Positions 1 through 6,511 are shown, counted from the stretch's first letter. The stretch: DNA of 6,772 nucleotides from Planctomycetaceae bacterium (GCA_007124535.1 SLEY01000569.1:1-6772); one strand, 5' to 3'. Made by a program: numbers and translations. Notes: generated by a model not told the origin, from the sequence alone.

Positions 1-1037
1 TCCAGTTGGTCATCCGTGATCCGCGACTGGGCCATGTTCAGCAGGCGCAGCCGTTCCGGTGAGGGCAGGGCCGCCAGGATCCCGCCCCCGGCGGGCACGT
101 CCCGGACCGTCAATCGTTCCAGCCCATCGTACTCGGCCAACACCATGAGCCCTTCGTCCGTCACCCGGGCGCACTGGAAAACCGTCAATTCCTCCAGCGG
201 CAAATCGCCCAGGTGCTGCAACCCGGCATCGGTGATCGAACAATTGTCCAACGAGAGATTGTTCAGATTCGTCATCTGACCGACCACTTCCAGCATCGCG
301 TCATCGACATCGAGACCCCCCAATTTCAGAACCCGCAACGACGGCTTCTCGCGCAGCAATTCCAATCCCTCGCGGGTTACCTGACGGCAGTTGCGCAAAT
401 CCAACTCGACCAGGTCCGGCAACGGCATCAACGCGGCCAACCCGGCATCGGTCAGATTCACCCCATTCAAACGAACCGCACGCAAACTCTCCAGTTGGGC
501 CACCGTCTCCATCGCCGCATCCGTAATCAGCGGCGAAACGCGAAGATCCAGGATGCGCAGCGACGGCAACCCGGCCAATTCCGCGATCCCCGCATCACTG
601 ACCAACGTGTTGCGCAAGGCCAATGACCGGAGTTCCTCCAATTCGCCGATCCGCGGCGCCACAGCATCGGTGATCGAGGGTCCCTCCAGGGTCAGCGATT
701 GCAAGCCCGGAAATACCAACAACTGTTCGACTTGATGGTCGTCGACCCAGCTGCGGTGCGCCGCGGTGTCGATCCGAACCACCTGGCCGCGCGCGTCCTC
801 GCCGATCACCACCCCCAACTCCTCGGCCATTTGACGTGCCGCTTGCTGCTCCGCGGTCTCTTCCGGCGCCGGTTCTTCGACCCGCGGTTCTTCCGGTTCC
901 GCCGGCGCGGGATCCGGATCCGGGTCCGCGGCGGGGGCCACCACCGGCTCCTCCGGATCGCTCGGGGGCGCATCCGGCTGGCAACCCGTGGCCAGAATCC
1001 CCAGTACCACACTCACTGCAAAGCCATATCGCATCAT
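1..1037 (-). CDS. Leucine-rich repeat lipoprotein, N-terminal part (runs off the left edge)
   Basis: The frame is open from 1037 to the left edge, giving 345 residues with no stop. The protein begins with a short lipoprotein signal: an Arg at residue 3, a hydrophobic stretch, then ATGC with the lipid-accepting Cys at residue 19, so membrane anchoring is expected. Residues 20-60 are a Pro/Glu/Asp-rich spacer. About ten leucine-rich repeats of 23-25 residues follow from about residue 112, of the pattern LxxLxLxxCxxITDAGLxxLxxLPx. This is the cysteine-containing (AMN1/F-box-like) class, common in planctomycetes, and usually a binding scaffold rather than an enzyme. No partner can be named. The start may be the ATG at 1037 or the adjacent in-frame ATG at 1034; neither has a clear Shine-Dalgarno. 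It lies 58 bases after panB. The C-terminus is outside the window, so an additional domain cannot be excluded. Confidence 0.88.
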   Translation of the reverse strand, partial: MMRYGFAVSVVLGILATGCQPDAPPSDPEEPVVAPAADPDPDPAPAEPEEPRVEEPAPEETAEQQAARQMAEELGVVIGEDARGQVVRIDTAAHRSWVDDHQVEQLLVFPGLQSLTLEGPSITDAVAPRIGELEELRSLALRNTLVSDAGIAELAGLPSLRILDLRVSPLITDAAMETVAQLESLRAVRLNGVNLTDAGLAALMPLPDLVELDLRNCRQVTREGLELLREKPSLRVLKLGGLDVDDAMLEVVGQMTNLNNLSLDNCSITDAGLQHLGDLPLEELTVFQCARVTDEGLMVLAEYDGLERLTVRDVPAGGGILAALPSPERLRLLNMAQSRITDDQL

Positions 1038-1095
1038 GAATCATTATCCATTGAACTACCAGTTTTTTTGCGCACTTTCGCCTTTCCCCTCGGGA

Positions 1096-1899
1096 TCAGC
1101 GAAACGTCTGCTTCGGCTCGGGAAACTCGCCGCGCCGTACTTCGTCCCGATAACGAATGACGGCCTCGGAAATCACGGTTCGCAGGTCGGCATACGGTTT
1201 GACAAAACGGGCCAAGCGACCTTCGGTCAGCCCGAGCACATCGTGCAGCACCAGGACCTGGCCGTCGCATTCGGCGCCGGCTCCGATTCCGATGGTGGGG
1301 ATGCTCAGCTGGCGCGTGATCTTTCCGGCCAGCGTTGTGGGAACGCATTCCAGCACGATCGAGAACGCACCGGCCTGTTCGGCCGCCTGAGCATCCTGCA
1401 ACAGCAGCGGCTCATCACGCTGGACACGATACCCGCCCATCTGATGTACATTTTGAGGTCGCAGGCCGACGTGCGCCATGACCGGGATGCCGGCCCGAGT
1501 CAGGGCGGCGATCACTTCGGCCTGTTCGGCGCCGCCCTCCAATTTGACGGCCCGGGCTCGGGTCTCTTTCAAGATCCGCGCCGCGGCCTCAATCGCCTGG
1601 CGCCTCCCCAAATGACCGGCAGGGAAGGGCAAATCGACCACCACCAGCGCGCGCCGGACCGCACGCCCGACCAACTCGGCGTGATAGATCATCTGGTCCA
1701 ACGTGACCGGCAGGGTCGTCGCGTGCCCCTGTACCACCATCCCCAAACTGTCCCCGACCAGAATGGCTTCGATCCCCGCGTCATCCAGCAGGCGGGCGGT
1801 GGGGAAATCATACGCCGTCAGGACGCTGATCTTCTGCCCGGCCCCTTTCATGGCACGAAACCCGGGGACGGTGATCGGGGTGGAGGACGATTCGTTCAT
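1096..1899 (-). CDS. panB: 3-methyl-2-oxobutanoate hydroxymethyltransferase (ketopantoate hydroxymethyltransferase)
   Basis: PanB transfers a one-carbon unit from 5,10-methylenetetrahydrofolate to 3-methyl-2-oxobutanoate, making ketopantoate, the first committed step to pantothenate and coenzyme A, in the cytosol. The 267 residues match the usual family length and cover the whole TIM-barrel. Visible landmarks in order: LTAYDFPTARLLDDAG at 27-42, VGDSLGM at 48-54 (metal-binding Asp50), DLPF at 89-92 (Asp89), VKLEGG at 118-123 (Lys119, Glu121), HVGLRPQ at 143-149, VLECVP at 182-187 (catalytic Glu184), and IGIGAG at 203-208. After DLPF the usual SYQ-like residues are replaced by PAGHLG. The ATG at 1899 fits the family N-terminus; an in-frame ATG at 1977 would add 26 residues unlike PanB. 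No Shine-Dalgarno is evident. It follows gltS by 140 bases; panC and panD are not in the window. Confidence 0.96.
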   Translation of the reverse strand: MNESSSTPITVPGFRAMKGAGQKISVLTAYDFPTARLLDDAGIEAILVGDSLGMVVQGHATTLPVTLDQMIYHAELVGRAVRRALVVVDLPFPAGHLGRRQAIEAAARILKETRARAVKLEGGAEQAEVIAALTRAGIPVMAHVGLRPQNVHQMGGYRVQRDEPLLLQDAQAAEQAGAFSIVLECVPTTLAGKITRQLSIPTIGIGAGAECDGQVLVLHDVLGLTEGRLARFVKPYADLRTVISEAVIRYRDEVRRGEFPEPKQTFR

Positions 1900-1905
1900 G
1901 TCATC

Positions 1906-1934
1906 ATTGTGCCCACGGACATCGGCTGTGGCAA
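1906..1934 (-). promoter_or_regulatory. Candidate panB promoter, possibly leaderless
   Basis: Read on the minus strand, TTGCCA (1934-1929, five of six to the -35 consensus) is followed after exactly 17 bases by CACAAT (1911-1906, four of six to the -10 consensus). Transcription would start about seven bases downstream, at 1899, the A of the panB ATG. Together with the missing Shine-Dalgarno this suggests a leaderless message. The match is modest and could be chance. Confidence 0.3.
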
Positions 1935-2039
1935 GCCAGCACCCCGGGGGAGCCAGTCCCGCCGCTTCGTCCGACATATGAGGGGGTGAAGACGTGGCGG
2001 TCGATTGGGAAACGTCGCTTTGCCAGGCCACGGAATCAT

Positions 2040-3476
2040 TCAAATATCGGAAGGGGCACCGGGGGGCGCCGGCTGGATCGCCTTCTTTGACGGCCGGGTC
2101 GCGCGGAGCCAGCCCGAGCCGTAGGCGATCCCCAGGACGACGAGCATCGAGGCGGCTCCTACGATCAGGGCCCGTCCGGCGCCGTAGTGGAAGATCAGGA
2201 GGGGCGCCGCCGCGGTGATGAAGCCACCACCCATGAAGGGCTCGTACACAATCTGCTTGAAGCCGAACGCCTTCGCCGCAGGCGTAGCGAAGTGGGGGTC
2301 GGCCACCCGTAACAGCAGGAGCCCCATCGCGGTGACACCGGTCTGCATGCCGTACTCGGTAATCGCCCGTTCGAACCAGGCGTCCGGCAACATGCGCGGG
2401 GCGATGAACCAGGTTGCGAAAATGATCCAGGCCAGCCCGCTGAGCATCAGGATCGTAAAGGGCCAGAAGAAGGCCACGACCACGTCCAACCGGATGGCGG
2501 AGATTGCCGCCACCACCAGGAAATCCAGCGCGAAGCCGAGGATCCGGCTGAAGGTGGCGCGATCGAAGTACGTTGACAAACCCACTTTCGATGCCACCAC
2601 CTGAACGATCAATCCGCCCAACATTGCCAGGGGGAACAGGGGGAAACTTCGGAACAGATCGGGCTCCCGACCCGCGCTGAGCCCCCGGATGCCTCCCTGC
2701 AGGAACCAGCCGATCAGGATCGCCAGCCCCACGATGGCCAGATGGAACGCAAACGGCTCGATGGCATCCGGAGAAACCGTAATCCTGCCGGTCGCGGGCC
2801 GCCGGTCTTCCGGGATCAAGCCGCTGAGCGTCTCTTCGGGGATCATGTCCGGCGACGTGATGACTTGGGTCTCGCCACGACGGGCGGCCAGATTGATCAT
2901 GACCATGCCGAAAACCACCGCCGAGACGATCCCGATCGTCGCGGACATCAGCCCGAGATCCGAACCCGCCGCGAAGTCGAGTTCCACGAAGGCTTCCCGC
3001 ATTCCGGCCGCGGTGCCGTGTCCACCGGAAAACCCGATCTCCAACAGGCAGCCAAAGAAATCCGGCACGCCGAACAGCGGGCCCAGCACCAGTATCGAAA
3101 GTCCCACCCCCACCAGGTACTGGCCCATCCCCACCATCCAACCATAACAAAATTGCGGCCCCCCCTCTCGCCAGATTTCACGCGGTCGGGGGATCGTCAA
3201 TCCAAGAAAAAGGCAGGCGAAGACCACGTTGATCAGCACTCCCGGCAGTGCGGCCCACGTCGTCAACATGTCGGGTGGCATGATCCGAATGCCCGTCGCC
3301 CCCAGGACGTACGGGCCTAACGCCAAGCCGAGAAACCCGCCCAAGATCGAGGCGGGCAGGAACAACCGCTGCAGGAAACGCAAACGGGCTCGAAGCAGTT
3401 TGCCCACCAGCAACAGCAGGGATAACCAACTGAGGTGGATCATGAGAGTGAGAAGCTGATCGCCAGTGAGCGCCAT
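2040..3476 (-). CDS. gltS: Sodium/glutamate symporter, GltS (ESS) family
   Basis: This is a polytopic inner-membrane protein of 478 residues, somewhat longer than the roughly 400 of E. coli GltS. Hydrophobic segments run along the chain, with a hydrophilic central loop at about 197-240 (RRGETQV onward) between two membrane halves. Each half has a Gly-rich stretch as expected for the paired re-entrant loops of this family: GFSGGHGTAAGM at 148-159 and FMGGGFITAAAP at 414-425. The stretch GVTAMGLLLLRVADP at 380-394 is also characteristic. The family takes up glutamate with sodium; this protein's own substrate is inferred. The tail after about residue 458 is basic and Pro-rich. An in-frame TTG lies at 3482, but GGAAGG sits six bases before the ATG at 3476, which decides the start. 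It has its own promoter in the upstream gap and could be co-transcribed with panB downstream. Confidence 0.88.
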   Translation of the reverse strand: MALTGDQLLTLMIHLSWLSLLLLVGKLLRARLRFLQRLFLPASILGGFLGLALGPYVLGATGIRIMPPDMLTTWAALPGVLINVVFACLFLGLTIPRPREIWREGGPQFCYGWMVGMGQYLVGVGLSILVLGPLFGVPDFFGCLLEIGFSGGHGTAAGMREAFVELDFAAGSDLGLMSATIGIVSAVVFGMVMINLAARRGETQVITSPDMIPEETLSGLIPEDRRPATGRITVSPDAIEPFAFHLAIVGLAILIGWFLQGGIRGLSAGREPDLFRSFPLFPLAMLGGLIVQVVASKVGLSTYFDRATFSRILGFALDFLVVAAISAIRLDVVVAFFWPFTILMLSGLAWIIFATWFIAPRMLPDAWFERAITEYGMQTGVTAMGLLLLRVADPHFATPAAKAFGFKQIVYEPFMGGGFITAAAPLLIFHYGAGRALIVGAASMLVVLGIAYGSGWLRATRPSKKAIQPAPPGAPSDI

Positions 3477-3484
3477 AAGCAACC

Positions 3485-3490
3485 TTCCGC
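3485..3490 (-). promoter_or_regulatory. Shine-Dalgarno of gltS
   Basis: Read on the minus strand the bases are GCGGAAGGTTGCTTATG. The purine run GGAAGG ends six or so bases before the ATG at 3476 and would directly abut the alternative TTG at 3482, so it supports the ATG. Confidence 0.65.
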
Positions 3491-3523
3491 GAGTCCACAG
3501 GTTCGGATGACAGACTGGCCGAG

Positions 3524-3552
3524 ATTCTAGGCGACGATCCCTCGTCGCACAA
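3524..3552 (-). promoter_or_regulatory. gltS promoter with an inverted repeat between -35 and -10
   Basis: On the minus strand TTGTGC (3552-3547) is followed after 17 bases by TAGAAT (3529-3524), a five-of-six match to the -10 consensus. The -35 keeps only the TTG core. The predicted start near 3517 gives a leader of about 41 bases before the gltS ATG. The spacer contains a perfect 7-base inverted repeat, GCGACGA and TCGTCGC, separated by four bases (3531-3548). It fills the spacer and touches the -35 box, which is where a dimeric repressor, or an activator of the spacer-distorting kind, would bind. The weak -35 would suit regulation. No regulator gene is in the window. Confidence 0.5.
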
Positions 3553-3670
3553 GATACACCTAATACAGACCGGTATGTTTCAGCCCGTTCGGGTTCCTGC
3601 TCTCCCAGCCCTCGGATTTCGAGTTGCCTCAGGCAACCCGCCGGAAATGATCTACCCGCAGCGATGTGGC

Positions 3671-3788
3671 CGGTCGCTGACCGAGCTACTCGGCCGAGTG
3701 AAGGTCTCCCCTACCGCAGGAGACCTTCGGTCGGCGGGGTCGGAGACCCTCGCCGAGCGCGAACCTCGCCGAGCGCGGGAGCGCGAAC
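3671..3788. repeat. Cluster of overlapping stem-loops and short direct repeats
   Basis: Four stem-loops are packed in about 85 bases: CGGTC/GACCG (3671-3683), CCGAG/CTCGG (3681-3693), a large one centred on GAAGGTCTCC/GGAGACCTTC (3700-3728), and GGCGGGGTC/GACCC-T-CGCC (3733-3754, one bulged T). They share outer-stem bases, so not all can form together. After them the 14-mer CCTCGCCGAGCGCG occurs twice 16 bases apart (3748-3761, 3764-3777), and GAGCGCG appears a third time at 3779-3785. The motifs GGAGACC/GGTCTCC and CCGAG/CTCGG recur through the block. It resembles a dispersed palindromic intergenic element, or a structured 3' end for the fusion gene, whose stop is at 3801. Confidence 0.6.
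3693..3735 (-). terminator. Strong hairpin downstream of the fusion gene (T-tract absent)
   Basis: A perfect 10-base stem (3700-3709 with 3719-3728) encloses a 9-base loop. It extends outward through a wobble pair, one G-G mismatch and five more pairs (3693-3697 with 3731-3735), for about 17 base pairs in total. It lies 66 bases past the stop of the fusion gene and would form in its transcript. No U-run follows on the minus strand, so it could be an atypical terminator or a stabilising 3' structure. Confidence 0.35.
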
Positions 3789-3800
3789 GTGCCCCCTGCC

Positions 3801-6422
3801 CTAAGGCTTGTCCTTACGTTCCAGCAGAAGGTACCAAGCCGCGGCGCCCTGAGCCGGGGCGTCGCGCGTGTCGAATTGGATTTCGCGGAGTTCGACGATC
3901 TCGAACGGCTCGGCGAAGTCTCCGCGAATCTCTTGCTCCGTGACTCGCGGCGGCCCGCCCGAGCGCGAATCCCTGTCGCTGCCGGCCAGGATCAGCAGCC
4001 GGGTGTCCGGTCGGGAGAGCTTGGTGACGGTCCGGACGTAGGCGGCGGCATTCTGCCGGCGGGCGCCGTGGTAGCAGCCGCGGTCGTAGACATAGTCGAA
4101 CGGCGGCAGGTCGGGCGGGCGGAGCACGTCGGCCAACAGCCAGCGTACCTGGACACCCGCCTCTTCCGCCCTTTCCTGCGCCCGGGCCAGCGCCGTGGGG
4201 GCGATGTCGAGTGCCGTCACATCGAATCCTTGTTGGGCCAGATAAATGGCGTCGTGGCCCATCCCGCATCCCAATTCGACGATACGGCCCGGTTGCAACG
4301 TGCCGTCTTCCACCGCCTGGACCAGTTGGCTGGCCGGCCGGCCGATGTCCCACCCCGGCCGGCGTCCTTCGCGATAGGCCGAATCCCAGCGTGCCAGCCT
4401 ATTGCGGCCCGCTTCGCCCCAAGGCAAGATGCCCGAAGGCAGGAGGCGTGGGGGCAGCAGTTCCCTTGCGTCGGCCGCGGTCACGGCGATCTGGCCCGCG
4501 CCGACGTCGACCGGTGGAAGCACCAAGTGGACTTGTTGGCGCTCGGTTGTCACTTCGACCTGCAAGCGGTCGTTTTCCACGCGCATTTCCACTGTCGGCA
4601 GTTCGGCGGGGGCGCCGTCGGCGGTTCGCTGCAGCAGGTGGATGACGCGGCGGCGGATCCGCGACTCCTCTCCCTCAACCGGTTCCTCAGGCTCCGCCTC
4701 GCCCCGTTCCGGCCCCGCGGGAAGCGTCGCATCCGGCGGGAGCAGCCGCGCATCGTCGTCCACCAGGTACGAGCGCCACGGGGCGACCTGCTCGGCCGCC
4801 GGGGCCGGAATGCGGTACGCGACCGGTTCCTCGGAGCGGGGCAGATCGAGCAGGTCGTCGACAAGGTAGGCGCCCGAAGGGAACGACAGGCTGCGCCGCG
4901 TGACCTTCGCATTACCGGCGGCGCCCTCGGCCACCGCGTAAGTGAACTGCGCGTGCTCCTCATAGGCCAGCGTCCGGTGTACCTCCAGCGGGGCTTGGCC
5001 GAGTGCCGGCAGGCCGAACAACTCGGGCAACGGCGGTTGCGGGTCGCCCGGCGAATCAAACGGTTCGGGCAACAACTCGCCGACCGCCGCCACGACGCGG
5101 CTCTCCATCGACGGCTGCAGCGTTTCCGGCCGACCGAAGGTGACCGCCGTGCTGAGCGAGTTGCGGACTTCATATCCGCCCTCGTCCAACAGCCGCTCCG
5201 AGATGATGTATCGGGAGACCTTGTTGGCATAGGCCGTGATCCACAGCCGACTGCCGTCGAAGTCGCGTTGGAGCCGCAGGGCATAATCCACCACCACTTC
5301 GTCGCTGAAGAACAACATCGCCAGATCGTCGCCGAAGGACCAGACGCTCATATGGAACGACTCGTACTCGGGCAGCGGCTCGTCGCGTTCCAACTGCCGG
5401 GCGAGTCGCTGGAGGGCATAGGACCTGTCGGCCGCCGCTTTCAACTCCTCGACCGAAGGCGGCGAGTGATAGGGAACGCGGATCGTGGTCGCCCGAGCGG
5501 CAAGTTGCGGTGAGACCGGCCGCAGCGGACCGGCCAACAGACGCCGCACTTCGTCGGCGATGGCACGACCGTGCTGCCTGCACAGCTCGACCGTGCCGTG
5601 CGGGTGGGGATCAATATCCGCCCCGCAGCCGATCGTGATCAGGGCCGTCGCTCCGGGGTGATCCGCCTCGATGAACGCCTGCGCCTCGGCGGCCCAGTCG
5701 CCGTGGATCTGCGCAAAGTTGCCGCGGAGCGTGGTGCAGTGGCAGGCGTAATTCACCACCACGGCCAGCAGGCGGCCGTCCGCCTCCGCAACGCGCAGCA
5801 CCGGCAGGCGGTGATCGACCGCTCCTTCGGGCACGGCCCCGAAGCCGGTCCACTTGCCGTCGGTGACCACGCGGCGATTGGCGGCAAAACCGACGCTGCC
5901 TTGCGCCCAGGCCAACCGGCCCGGCCGCCGTGCGGCCAGAGCCTCCAGCACAACCCCTTCCAGCTTGTCAAGCAACCCCTCGGCATAACCGCGCATCCGC
6001 TCCCGCTGCTCGCCCGCCAGGGTGTCCATGCGCTGGAGGTTCGGCCCGGCGTGCGTGTGAGAGTTCGCCAGTACGAAACGCTCCGGCGCCAACGGCACAC
6101 GCCGTTGCAAGCGGTCCAGGAGCTGCGCCTGCAGAGCCGGCGGGACGGCCCCCAAGTCGACAGTCAACAACACGTTCGGGCCTTCGTCATCGTCGCCGCC
6201 CAGCGCCAAGGCCTTGGCCATCAGACGCCCCGCGATGCCCTCCGACTCCTGAGTCCGCGCGGCATAGCCGTACATGCGCAGCGGTTCGTCCGGCGTGATG
6301 TCCACCGCCGCGACCCCCACAGGCAGCGTCTCGGATGCCTCCGCCGGCGCTCGCTCGCCAGCCAGTGCCAGCAAGCACATCAACACAATCGCAATACAAT
6401 TCCAACGTGGTGACACAAGCAT
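3801..6422 (-). CDS. Exported ceramidase-like protein fused to a C-terminal SAM-dependent methyltransferase
   Basis: One uninterrupted frame of 873 residues. Residues 1 to about 21-29 form a signal peptide with Ala-rich cleavage sites. Residues 31 to about 450 resemble the N-terminal domain of neutral/alkaline non-lysosomal ceramidase, a zinc amidase that cleaves ceramide: VGVAAVDITP at 35-44, NSHTHAGP at 120-127 and NYACHCTT at 224-231 (candidate zinc His122/His124 and His228), GDWAAEA at 241-247, SDE with Glu375, and ANKVSRY then DEGGYE at 399-418, where the family usually has an AN-D/A-Y-x-GY-like stretch. About 451-677 is a beta-rich region of unclear kinship with an acidic Pro/Glu stretch near 570-586. 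Residues 678-873 are a TPMT/TehB-like class I methyltransferase: WDIGRP, motif I VELGCGMGHDA from 715, acidic Asp739, and YDRGCYHG. Substrates are unknown. A GTG at 6431 is in frame, but GGGGAG about ten bases before the ATG at 6422 favours the latter. Confidence 0.85.
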   Translation of the reverse strand: MLVSPRWNCIAIVLMCLLALAGERAPAEASETLPVGVAAVDITPDEPLRMYGYAARTQESEGIAGRLMAKALALGGDDDEGPNVLLTVDLGAVPPALQAQLLDRLQRRVPLAPERFVLANSHTHAGPNLQRMDTLAGEQRERMRGYAEGLLDKLEGVVLEALAARRPGRLAWAQGSVGFAANRRVVTDGKWTGFGAVPEGAVDHRLPVLRVAEADGRLLAVVVNYACHCTTLRGNFAQIHGDWAAEAQAFIEADHPGATALITIGCGADIDPHPHGTVELCRQHGRAIADEVRRLLAGPLRPVSPQLAARATTIRVPYHSPPSVEELKAAADRSYALQRLARQLERDEPLPEYESFHMSVWSFGDDLAMLFFSDEVVVDYALRLQRDFDGSRLWITAYANKVSRYIISERLLDEGGYEVRNSLSTAVTFGRPETLQPSMESRVVAAVGELLPEPFDSPGDPQPPLPELFGLPALGQAPLEVHRTLAYEEHAQFTYAVAEGAAGNAKVTRRSLSFPSGAYLVDDLLDLPRSEEPVAYRIPAPAAEQVAPWRSYLVDDDARLLPPDATLPAGPERGEAEPEEPVEGEESRIRRRVIHLLQRTADGAPAELPTVEMRVENDRLQVEVTTERQQVHLVLPPVDVGAGQIAVTAADARELLPPRLLPSGILPWGEAGRNRLARWDSAYREGRRPGWDIGRPASQLVQAVEDGTLQPGRIVELGCGMGHDAIYLAQQGFDVTALDIAPTALARAQERAEEAGVQVRWLLADVLRPPDLPPFDYVYDRGCYHGARRQNAAAYVRTVTKLSRPDTRLLILAGSDRDSRSGGPPRVTEQEIRGDFAEPFEIVELREIQFDTRDAPAQGAAAWYLLLERKDKP

Positions 6423-6431
6423 GGTTCGCAC

Positions 6432-6439
6432 ACTCCCCT
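6432..6439 (-). promoter_or_regulatory. Shine-Dalgarno deciding the start of the fusion gene
   Basis: On the minus strand the sequence reads AGGGGAGTGTGCGAACCATG. The purine run AGGGGAG ends ten bases before the ATG at 6422, long but acceptable, and only about a base before the in-frame GTG at 6431, too close. This supports the ATG. Confidence 0.5.
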
Positions 6440-6511
6440 AAAATAGCGGCACGATTACGAACGCAAACCGAGAACCCCGCGCCCCGTTGGCGGGAGCCTC
6501 GTTGGACGGTT

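Larger units (their letters stand above)
3477..3800. other. 324-base intergenic region between the fusion gene and gltS
   Basis: No convincing gene lies here; the open frames crossing it are low-complexity and lack family resemblance. The left part (3477-3560) holds the gltS leader and promoter. The middle (3560-3670) has a small stem-loop at 3623-3637 (GTTGCC, TCA, GGCAAC) and little else. The right part (3671-3788) is a cluster of stem-loops and short direct repeats, described separately. No T-run follows any of the stems on the minus strand, so a classical intrinsic terminator is not evident. Confidence 0.7.

Noticed and set aside
1061..1075. Run of seven T on the plus strand between panB and the LRR gene
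   Set aside because: On the transcribed strand it reads as A, and no GC-rich stem precedes it in the plus direction, so it is not a terminator for these genes.
988..1989. A 333-codon plus-strand open frame antisense to panB
   Set aside because: The minus strand encodes complete, unmistakable PanB; the plus-strand translation has no recognisable features.
1900..3150. A long minus-strand frame continuous with panB that would extend its N-terminus across gltS
   Set aside because: The frame stays open by chance through gltS. The upstream translation is Arg/Gly-rich and unlike any PanB, while the ATG at 1899 begins exactly where the family does.
3584..3593. Palindrome CCCGTTCGGG
   Set aside because: The arms are only four bases with a two-base centre, common by chance at this GC content.
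3575..3943. A 122-codon plus-strand frame across the intergenic stem-loop block
   Set aside because: It is rich in Arg, Pro and Ala, overlaps the end of the fusion gene and merely translates the palindromes.
3789..5513. A 574-codon open frame on the plus strand, antisense to the fusion gene
   Set aside because: It mirrors a well-supported minus-strand gene. Its product is rich in Arg, Gln and His with no domain resemblance, as expected of an antisense frame in GC-rich DNA.
6423..6511. Possible promoter (TTGCGT, 15 bases, TATTTT) and weak CCCG/CGGG stem-loop in the 89-base gap before the fusion gene
   Set aside because: The 15-base spacing is short, both boxes are weak, and the stem is only four pairs without a T-run, so neither can be called.
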